Assembly: GCA_963422445.2 (NCBI GenBank)
Contig: OY729512.2
Location: forward strand, 1,736,001 to 1,800,000
From: G963422445 sp963422445
Lineage (GTDB): Bacteria; Pseudomonadota; Alphaproteobacteria; Thalassobaculales; Thalassobaculaceae
Reading direction: 5' to 3'
DNA: 64,000 bases
Shown here: positions 35,098 to 41,851 of the stretch, in pieces
Position numbering within the stretch: the stretch's first letter is position 1
Layout: the number at the start of each line of letters is the position of its first letter
The notes under the pieces: generated by a model
Databases searched by the model: none
What the model was told of the DNA's origin: nothing
Seen by the model: only the letters and a program-made list of their open reading frames with translations
Position numbers and translations under genes: made by a program

Positions 35098-36076
35098 GGC
35101 GAATGGCACGGAAGCACCGCAGGTTCTCAGGGTCTCCGGGCTGAAAAAGCATTTTCCGGTCAAAAAGGGGCTGCTGTCACGGACCGTCGGGCAGGTCTAT
35201 GCCGTCGATGGCGTCAGTTTCGAGATCGGCCCAGGCGAGACGCTCGGGCTGGTTGGCGAGTCGGGATGCGGCAAATCGACAGTTGGCCGCACCGTGTTGC
35301 GGCTGATCGAACCGACGGAAGGGGCCATCGAGATTGACGGTGTCGATATCACGCGCCTCGAGAAGCGTGATTTGCGCGATTACCGCCGCCAGATGCAGAT
35401 CATTTTCCAGGATCCGTTTTCATCACTGAACCCGCGGATGTCGGCGGGCGATATCGTTGGCGAACTGCTCCTTGTCCATGGTGTTCATGAGCGCGGCGAA
35501 CGGCGTGACAAGGTCGCCGAGTTGTTCGAGCGGGTCGGGCTGAGGCCCGGACAGATGTCCAGCCTGCCGCATCAGTTTTCCGGCGGCCAGCGCCAGCGGA
35601 TCGGGATTGCCCGTGCGCTTGCGCTCAATCCGAAACTGATTGTCGGCGACGAGCCGGTGTCGGCGCTCGATGTTTCGATCCAGGCCCAGGTGATCAATCT
35701 GCTGATGGACCTGCAACGCGACCTTGGCCTGTCCTACCTGTTCATTGCCCATGACCTCGCAGTCGTCGAGCATATCAGTCATCGGGTGGCGGTCATGTAT
35801 CTCGGCAAGATCGTGGAGTACGCCGACAAGAAGATACTGTTTACCGATCCGCTGCACCCTTATACTGAGGCATTGTTGTCGGCGGTTCCGATTCCCGACC
35901 CGGAAATGAAGCGTGACAAGGTCATCCTGCAAGGCGATGTGCCGAGTCCGATCAACCCGCCTTCGGGTTGTCATTTTCACACGCGATGTCCTTACGCGAC
36001 GGCGCATTGCCGTGCCGAAGTTCCGGAGTTGAAGGAGAACACTCCCGGGCACTGGGTATCGTGTCATCTCCGGTAG
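35090..36076 (+). CDS. ABC transporter ATPase (DppF/OppF type)
   Basis: 328 aa from ATG 35090; the frame is open further upstream, but the family N-terminus (QVLRVSGLKKHFPVKKGLL) fits this start. Walker A GESGCGKS, Q-loop FQDPFSSLNPRM, signature FSGGQRQR, Walker B LIVGDEPVSALD, switch His IAHDLAVVEH, and the Cys-containing C-terminal CHFHTRCPYATAHCR. Pairs with the preceding ATPase in the nucleotide-binding heterodimer. Overlapping start indicates translational coupling. Confidence 0.93.
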   Translation: MVEANGTEAPQVLRVSGLKKHFPVKKGLLSRTVGQVYAVDGVSFEIGPGETLGLVGESGCGKSTVGRTVLRLIEPTEGAIEIDGVDITRLEKRDLRDYRRQMQIIFQDPFSSLNPRMSAGDIVGELLLVHGVHERGERRDKVAELFERVGLRPGQMSSLPHQFSGGQRQRIGIARALALNPKLIVGDEPVSALDVSIQAQVINLLMDLQRDLGLSYLFIAHDLAVVEHISHRVAVMYLGKIVEYADKKILFTDPLHPYTEALLSAVPIPDPEMKRDKVILQGDVPSPINPPSGCHFHTRCPYATAHCRAEVPELKENTPGHWVSCHLR

Positions 36077-36083
36077 GTCTGTA

Positions 36084-36758
36084 TCAGAGGATTTCGCAGC
36101 CGCGCTCGTTCAGAATCTTGTCGATCCAGGATCGGTCGCTTGTACCGGCCTCGATTTCCTGCATTGACCGGACTTCGTCCTGTTGTTTGGCTTCGGTCTT
36201 TTCGAGCACTTCGGCGACATCGTCACAGGGGACGGGCAGCACGCCGTCCCAGTCGCCGAGAACCAGATCGCCAGCTTCGATCACCATGCCGTCAAGGGCA
36301 ATCGGGACATTGAGTTCCCCGGGTCCATCCTTGTAGGGGCCACGATGGCTGACGCCAGCGGCAAAGACCGGAAGATTGATGTCGCGGAATGCAAGAATGT
36401 CGCGAATTGCGCCGTCGATGACAAACCCGGCGAAACCTCGTTTGACCGCATGGGCGAGCATGAGTTCGCCCATCAGGGCGTTGGTCAGATCGCCGCCGGC
36501 ATCACAGACGATGACATCGCCGGGTTCGGCACAGTCGATTGCGTTGTGAAGCATCAGATTGTCGCCGGGCCGGGATTTGACGGTAAGAGCCGGTCCGGCC
36601 ATTTGTCCGTCCCGATACATCGGCCGGATCCGGGATCCGCCCGCCGTCATGCGCTACATGCTGTCGCTGATATTGACGACGGGCAGGTCGAGGAATCTGT
36701 GCGCGATTTCCAGATCGACCTTTCGGACGCGCGGAAGGATTCTGAGTCCGATCGACAT
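36084..36758 (-). pseudogene. RraA-family aldolase/decarboxylase-like protein with in-frame TAG
   Basis: The protein from ATG 36758 reads MSIGLRILPRVRKVDLEIAHRFLDLPVVNISDSM-stop-RMTAGG...; relatives have ISDSMxRM here, so a TCG-to-TAG change at 36654-36656 is the simplest explanation. Beyond it the frame is perfect: SRPGDNLMLHNAIDCAEPGDVIVCDAGGDLTNALMGELM, GFAGFVIDGAIRDI (substrate Arg-Asp), VLGDWDGVLPVPCDDVAEVLEKTE. RraA-like enzymes in catabolic clusters cleave 4-hydroxy-4-methyl-2-oxoglutarate or decarboxylate oxaloacetate. Restart at ATG 36650 would lack the first 36 residues. It converges with the ABC operon (8 bp between stops). Confidence 0.8.
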
Positions 36759-37071
36759 GACCATGACCTCCGGGTTGGCTACGGAACCTTGCCATAACGC
36801 GGGCTGGGCGGCAAACGGCGGTGCTGCGCGCACGAGGGTCTCGGGCTTTGGCAGATCGAATACGGTCGGCTGCTGTCGTTCCGCGCGGTCGCCGACCCCG
36901 CGGGTTACCGATCTGCCAAGGCTGTCATCGATGTATGAGCGTCAATGGCTGTACAATCATTGTCGTCGATGCGCGGCTGCGTAAGGTCGATCATAACGGA
37001 TCGATCGGAATGCCTGAATTCTAACGAGGGGCGGGGACATTTCGGACAAACGCAAGGCGATATGGGGCTGG

Positions 37072-38391
37072 ATGTTTTTTGATTGGGCCAATCAGCCTTT
37101 TCACACGCTTATTCTGACTTTCACTTTCGCCCCGTATTTCGCATCGAGGGTTGCCGCCGACCCTGTTCAGGGCCAGGTCGTCTGGGGTTACGCAATCACC
37201 GCAGGTTCGGTCATGATCGCGCTGTTGGCACCGGTACTCGGCGCCGTGGCGGATGCGCACGGGCCGCGCCGGCCCTGGATCATCCTATTTTCGGCTCTCT
37301 ACGTTATGGGTGTCACGGGCCTGTGGATTGCAACACCGGGACGGCCTGATCCGACACTGGTTCTGATCTTTCTCGTTATCGCCCTGATCGGGAGCGAGTT
37401 CGCCATCGTGTTCACGAACTCGCTCCTGCCGGAACTGGGAAATCGGCAGGAAATCGGCCGCATTTCCGGTTCCGGCTGGGCCATGGGATATTGTGGAGGT
37501 CTGGTGAGTCTGGCCATCGTGCTTTGTCTGATGGCGCCGGTTCCGGGTTCCGAAAAGACCCTGCTCGGTCTGGATCCGGTGTTCAGTCTCGATCCGGCGG
37601 CCGGCGAGGGCGCTCGTGCCACCGGTCCCCTGTCGGCGTTCTGGTATCTCGTGTTCATGGTTCCGTTCTTTCTCTGGGTTCCCGACGTCAAACGGCAACC
37701 GCAGGTTTCAAATGCTGTCGTCAAGGGACTGGTTGCATTGAAAACCACACTGGTCAGCTTGCCGGCGCGCCCCAGTCTGTTCGCCTATCTGATGTCATCG
37801 ATGTTCTATCGCGATGCCTTGAACGGATTGTATTTCTTTGGCGGCATTTATGCTGCCGGGGTGTTGGGGTGGGAAACTTTCCAGCTTGGCATCTTCGGCA
37901 TTGTCGCCGCCCTTGCCGGTGCAGTGGGCGCCTGGCTTGGCGGCAGGGTTGACGAAAAGCTTGGTCCGAAACCCATAATCACCGTCACGATCGCGGTTTT
38001 GGTGGTCGTATCGGCCGTGATCGTCTCGACCAGTCCGAACGAGGTTCTGCTGATACCGGTCCGCGGGTCAGGAGCGCCGTCGATCCTGCCGACCATCGTG
38101 TTCTTCATCTGTGGCGCCGTCATCGGCGCGGCCGGTGGTTCGCTTCAGGCGGCCTCGCGAACCATGCTGGTCCGGCAGGCGGTCGAGGGAAAGATGGCCG
38201 AGGCTTTTGGCATTTACGCGCTGGCCGGAAAGGCAACATCCTTCATCGCACCCATATTGATTGCGGTGACGACAGATCTCGCCAACAGCCAGCGCATTGG
38301 CATCACACCGGTCTTGTTGCTGTTCCTGGTTGGGCTGGTTCTGATGATCTGGGTGCGGCCCAAGGGTGATGTCCGACGTTCGGGCTCATAA
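37072..38391 (+). CDS. MFS transporter of the UMF1 (Atg22-like) family
   Basis: 439 aa, about twelve membrane helices (for example VMIALLAPVLGAVADAHGPRRPW, LVLIFLVIALIGSEFAIVFTNSLLPEL, IITVTIAVLVVVSAVIVS, ITPVLLLFLVGLVLMIWV). The opening MFFDWANQPFHTLILTFTFAPYF and SGSGWAMGYCGGLVSLAIV are UMF1 hallmarks. Homologues usually carry 10-12 residues before it (DKRKAIWGW is encoded in frame), but no ATG/GTG/TTG precedes; the upstream frame would have to begin at an ATT (37039) next to GAGGGGCGGGG. Either the start has mutated or translation begins at 37072. Substrate unknown. Confidence 0.85.
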   Translation: MFFDWANQPFHTLILTFTFAPYFASRVAADPVQGQVVWGYAITAGSVMIALLAPVLGAVADAHGPRRPWIILFSALYVMGVTGLWIATPGRPDPTLVLIFLVIALIGSEFAIVFTNSLLPELGNRQEIGRISGSGWAMGYCGGLVSLAIVLCLMAPVPGSEKTLLGLDPVFSLDPAAGEGARATGPLSAFWYLVFMVPFFLWVPDVKRQPQVSNAVVKGLVALKTTLVSLPARPSLFAYLMSSMFYRDALNGLYFFGGIYAAGVLGWETFQLGIFGIVAALAGAVGAWLGGRVDEKLGPKPIITVTIAVLVVVSAVIVSTSPNEVLLIPVRGSGAPSILPTIVFFICGAVIGAAGGSLQAASRTMLVRQAVEGKMAEAFGIYALAGKATSFIAPILIAVTTDLANSQRIGITPVLLLFLVGLVLMIWVRPKGDVRRSGS

Positions 38392-38401
38392 CTTGAAAAT
38401 G

Positions 38402-38429
38402 GCAGGTTCGAATTCTGCCCCCGAAACCA
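38402..38429 (+). other. tRNA 3'-end-like sequence (possible attachment scar)
   Basis: GCAGG-TTCGAAT-TCTGC forms a canonical 5-bp T-stem with 7-base T-loop, followed by seven bases, a discriminator A and CCA. No matching 5' half, D-arm or anticodon arm lies upstream, because the MFS gene ends at 38391. It therefore looks like the tRNA fragment left at an integration site, just before the accessory cassette. Chance resemblance is possible. Confidence 0.45.
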
Positions 38430-38444
38430 GTTCAAGTCATTCCC

Positions 38445-38514
38445 GGTTCGCAGTCCGAAATGCAACAGAGGGTCGTGACAAGTGAGGTTCCCCAATGGGG
38501 AATTAATGTATCGG
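38445..38514 (+). repeat. Dispersed ~65-bp repeat, copy 3
   Basis: Shares GTCCGAAATGCAACAGAGGG and CCAATGGGGAAT with copies 1 and 2, a little more diverged. It lies 15 bp after the tRNA-like sequence and 270 bp before the four-gene cassette. Confidence 0.7.
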
Positions 38515-38782
38515 AGAAGAGCCTGGGACACCCCGACCCGATGCAGTTGACCTCCAGACTGCGGCTCTGAAACCCCCTCCCGGACACCAAAATCCTTCAC
38601 ACAGACAGATCAGATGCGTGCGGCCGATGACGCGGCTCATCATACAACCATGCACCGTGAACCAGGCCGTCGGGAGCAGAACCCGTAATCAGACCTGGGC
38701 AGTTACCTTGGGTCTCGGGTTGACAGGGAGTCCCCGCCATCTATAGTGCCATTCGACTAGATCATCTTGGGAAACATGGACA
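38515..38782. other. Leader region of the four-gene cassette
   Basis: 268 bp without a gene. It presumably contains the cassette promoter. No strong sigma-70 pair or operator stands out by eye. Confidence 0.4.
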
Positions 38783-39586
38783 GTGGCCAGTTTTGAACAA
38801 GCTTGCGGCGATACTGAAAAAGCCGCCGAAGCGGCGCGGAAATCTGCCAGCAGTGTGGTTTCGCAAGCCCGCGCGTTGGCAAAAGCCGCCCAGACCGGCA
38901 ACATGGCAAGCATCAGGCGCTGCCAGGAAAAGTTGAATGAAGCGCTGACAGCACTCCAGCAAGAGGTTTCGAATGCCGGTTCGAGCTGGCCGTTTTCGGA
39001 CCACGAAGAATCGCAGATGTTTCGCGAGCAGTATGTCGACGAGCTCAAGGCCGCGGCAGCCGCAAAGAGTTTGACGATTTATGAACGTGACGAGGTCCTG
39101 ATTTCGTATCCGTCTATCGTGCGAATACTTCCCGAAGAACGCTCGGTCAGAGTGGACAGAAAAAAGATAACCACGGCACGACCGTCTTATCTTGTTGATG
39201 TTCTTCTCGCGAACCAGAAAAAGTCCAGCGGGTTTACTTCGCGACGATTTATCGAGTCTTTGTACGCTGTCTACAATGATATTGTGAAGGGAGCATCCCG
39301 CAATCTATTGTCAACGGGGGGTGCACGCGTTGTGCCTTTGGCCAGGATCTACAAACTGATGACAGCTCTCCCAGGTGCATCCCGCGAATATGATCGCAGC
39401 GATTTCGCCCGCGATCTTTTTACCCTGGATTCGGAGGGGCCACGTCAGACCAGAAATGGCGCGACGGTTTCATTTCCGTCATCCACCGGAGCCCGGAAGC
39501 GTTCGATCGACCTGTTTTCCTTTGTCGGTCCGAACGGCGATAACGCCGAGTATTACGGAGTTCGATTTACAGAGCAAGACCAATGA
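38783..39586 (+). CDS. Cassette gene A: unknown protein with N-terminal coiled coil
   Basis: 267 aa from GTG 38783. Residues about 5-60 are Ala/Gln/Lys-rich and helical (CGDTEKAAEAARKSASSVVSQARALAKA ... QEKLNEALTALQQEV). The remainder is mixed alpha/beta with a winged-helix-like stretch (VVPLARIYKLMTAL ... YDRSDFARDLFTLDSEGPRQTRNGATVSF). I do not recognise the family. Its stop overlaps the next start as ATGA, so it is coupled to gene B. First of four same-strand genes with a BrxC/BrxD-like pair and a SNF2 helicase; it may be a target-recognition or DNA-binding subunit, which is inference only. Confidence 0.75.
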   Translation: MASFEQACGDTEKAAEAARKSASSVVSQARALAKAAQTGNMASIRRCQEKLNEALTALQQEVSNAGSSWPFSDHEESQMFREQYVDELKAAAAAKSLTIYERDEVLISYPSIVRILPEERSVRVDRKKITTARPSYLVDVLLANQKKSSGFTSRRFIESLYAVYNDIVKGASRNLLSTGGARVVPLARIYKLMTALPGASREYDRSDFARDLFTLDSEGPRQTRNGATVSFPSSTGARKRSIDLFSFVGPNGDNAEYYGVRFTEQDQ

Positions 39587-40542
39587 CCAACGCGATCCCG
39601 GTCGGTGAGTGGCTGAACCATATCGATCGCGAGTATCTGTCCACATTCATCAAGGATGGAGGGTCCGCGGTAAAGTTCGCGGTGACCACCGAGGATCGAA
39701 AACCTAGTTTGGTTGAAGGTTTGAAGGCCCAGTGTGAGGAACATGACTATCTGTTTGTGGCGTTAGACGCAATCACAAGCCGTGTCCACATGCCGCAGGA
39801 TGTATTTTTTGGCCTGGCGTCACAGATCGACTGGCGGCTCCTCGCGCGCCGCGTGGTTCTGCGTCTTCTCTCGGAGATGGCGTATCGTGTCGAGGGCATC
39901 GAGCCGGACAGCATGGTGAACGTCATCGACGCCGTTGCTCAGGCCAACAGCCTCGAACCGCAATCTGTCCTCATGGTATTGCGACCGGCTCTGGAGCGGG
40001 AGATTTTTAAAAACGCTTACATGGCCAAGGCTTTTCGGGTGGCCATGACCCATTTTTGCTATCTCGAGAGGGAAAGCGCGATATCGGGGGACTATGCTGG
40101 GCAACCGTTGTTGGATTGGCTGACCGGCACGAATACACGGATCGGTAACGTCAAGCCGTTTCAAATTCACACGCCCATCAATCGTACGACAGCGCGTGAT
40201 TTCATAGAATCAGCCCTCTACTGGGTGCGTCAAGCGAACTATTCCGGCACGGTGATCCTTCTGGACAACACCCGGGCGACGCTGCCCCGCGATCCGAAGG
40301 ACGGGATGCGGTATTATACGCGGGCGATGACCATGGATCATTATGAACTGCTTCGAGAGTTCATCGACGATGTGGACCGGTTGTCGGGGTCGATGCTGGT
40401 CACGCTGACGGACTATGTGTTTGTCGATGAGCAATCGTCCAGAGGCTGGGCCATTTACCCCGCCCTTCGCACCCGGGTGATGGATGACGTGCGAGATCGG
40501 AACATTGCCAATCCGGTAGCGGCTCTGGTGCGGCTTTCATGA
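39583..40542 (+). CDS. Cassette gene B: BrxC/BrxD-like (DUF2791-type) protein lacking a P-loop
   Basis: 319 aa. The N-terminal EYLSTFIKDGGSAVKFAVTTED follows the order of BREX-type ATP-binding domains (extended helix, then strand and P-loop), but the G-x-x-G-x-G-K-S/T is replaced by DGGSAVKF. A Walker-B-like strand remains (SGTVILLDNTRATLP, residues about 220-234), as does a sensor-like LSGSMLVTLTDYVF. The segment ALDAITSRVHMPQDVFFGLASQIDWRLLARRVVLRLLSEM also fits that family. I infer a catalytically dead partner of gene C. Overlaps gene A by 4 bases and is followed by gene C after 13 bases. Homology is judged by pattern, not by search. Confidence 0.6.
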   Translation: MTNAIPVGEWLNHIDREYLSTFIKDGGSAVKFAVTTEDRKPSLVEGLKAQCEEHDYLFVALDAITSRVHMPQDVFFGLASQIDWRLLARRVVLRLLSEMAYRVEGIEPDSMVNVIDAVAQANSLEPQSVLMVLRPALEREIFKNAYMAKAFRVAMTHFCYLERESAISGDYAGQPLLDWLTGTNTRIGNVKPFQIHTPINRTTARDFIESALYWVRQANYSGTVILLDNTRATLPRDPKDGMRYYTRAMTMDHYELLREFIDDVDRLSGSMLVTLTDYVFVDEQSSRGWAIYPALRTRVMDDVRDRNIANPVAALVRLS

Positions 40543-40555
40543 AAGGGTGGGTCGC

Positions 40556-41815
40556 ATGGACTCTCGCGTAACCGGAAAACTCGAGGCGCGGCTGGCAGTG
40601 GAAGCCTTGCGCAACGGTGTGCCGAACAGGGAGGCTGTGCGAGAACTGGGATGCAACCAGCCCTTGGCCGAAAAACGATTTCTCAAGATGCTGGACGGGG
40701 TCGAAGACACAAGTACCAGCGTGGCAAAGTCTCAAGGAATGCTCGTTTCCGGAGATTTTGGGGCAGGCAAGTCCCACCTCCTTGCGCATCTGGAACATCT
40801 TGCCCTTTCCAGGAACTTTGTTTGCAGCAGGGTTGCGATCAGCAAGGAGACGCCTCTCTACGATCTGGGAAAGGTGTTTGCGTCAGCCATGGAAAACGGT
40901 CGGATTTCCGGGCGGCGGGGGCGGTTCATCGAAGAGCTCGCACTGTCCATGAAGCCGGGCACCGAGTTCGCCCACTGGGCCGATAACGCGGCGTCCATTG
41001 GCCATCTGAGCATGATGTTCCCGGCGAGCCGGGTCGTGCACGAACGATCCGGAGATCTGGAACTGCAGAGCGAAATCGAATCCTTCTGGGCCGGTGACCG
41101 CATAATGATTTCCCGGATCCGCAACGGGTTGAGACAGATCGACCAAGCGAAATATTACAAATTCTCTGCCCCGAGAGCCGCCGAGCTTCCGCCACAGCGA
41201 TTGAGGTTTGCTGTCGAATTGATCAAAAGCGTCGGCTATCGGGGGTGGGTCGTGCTTCTCGATGAAATCGAACTGATCGGCTCGTATTCGATATTGCAGC
41301 GTGGTCGTTCCTACGCGGAGATCGCCAGGTGGATGGGGTTGGCGAAGGGGGAGAATTATCCGGGCCTGATCGTGGTCGGCGCGGTCACGGAGGATTTTGC
41401 CTCGGCTATCATCAGTCCGGATGGACAGAAAAAGGATGGGGATTACGTTAGACCAAAACTCGGACAGAGCACGAGATTCAAAAGCCTCGGAGCCCGCGCC
41501 GAGACCGGAATGCGGTCGCTGGAGCGGGACTGTCTGGTGCTGAAACCTCCGACCGACGAAGATGTGAAGGCGACCGTGGAAACATTGCATCACCTGTACA
41601 GTAAAGCCTATGACTGGGAACCGCCGTCTTACAGCGCGGCAGCGGGGGGCGCGGGATTTCAGGGACGAATGCGTTACAAGGTTCGTGCAGCCATCAACGA
41701 ATGGGATCTGTTGCGCCTGCATTCGGACTACCAGCCCGATATCGAGGCGGAAGATTTCATGATGTCTTATGACGAGGGTGGCGGCCTCGATGACGAGACC
41801 TTGAATCCGGAGTAA
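40556..41815 (+). CDS. Cassette gene C: BREX-type ATP-binding protein (BrxC/BrxD, DUF2791)
   Basis: 419 aa from ATG 40556. ARLAVEALRNGVPNREAVRELGCNQPLAEKRFLKMLD is the typical start, followed by Walker A GDFGAGKS (residues 66-73) and HLLAHLEHLALSRNFVCSRVAISKETPLYDLGKVF. Walker B VVLLDEIELIG at about 229-239 has both Asp and Glu. Also GLIVVGAVTEDFASAI (sensor 1) and ARAETGMRSLERDCLVLKPPTDEDVKATVETLHHLY. This is a complete AAA+/STAND-like ATPase as found in BREX types 2/3 and related defence loci. It sits between the P-loop-less homologue and the helicase. Confidence 0.8.
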   Translation: MDSRVTGKLEARLAVEALRNGVPNREAVRELGCNQPLAEKRFLKMLDGVEDTSTSVAKSQGMLVSGDFGAGKSHLLAHLEHLALSRNFVCSRVAISKETPLYDLGKVFASAMENGRISGRRGRFIEELALSMKPGTEFAHWADNAASIGHLSMMFPASRVVHERSGDLELQSEIESFWAGDRIMISRIRNGLRQIDQAKYYKFSAPRAAELPPQRLRFAVELIKSVGYRGWVVLLDEIELIGSYSILQRGRSYAEIARWMGLAKGENYPGLIVVGAVTEDFASAIISPDGQKKDGDYVRPKLGQSTRFKSLGARAETGMRSLERDCLVLKPPTDEDVKATVETLHHLYSKAYDWEPPSYSAAAGGAGFQGRMRYKVRAAINEWDLLRLHSDYQPDIEAEDFMMSYDEGGGLDDETLNPE

Positions 41816-41851
41816 AGACCGTTGCCGTAATGGTCTAGGTACGGGGTTTTC

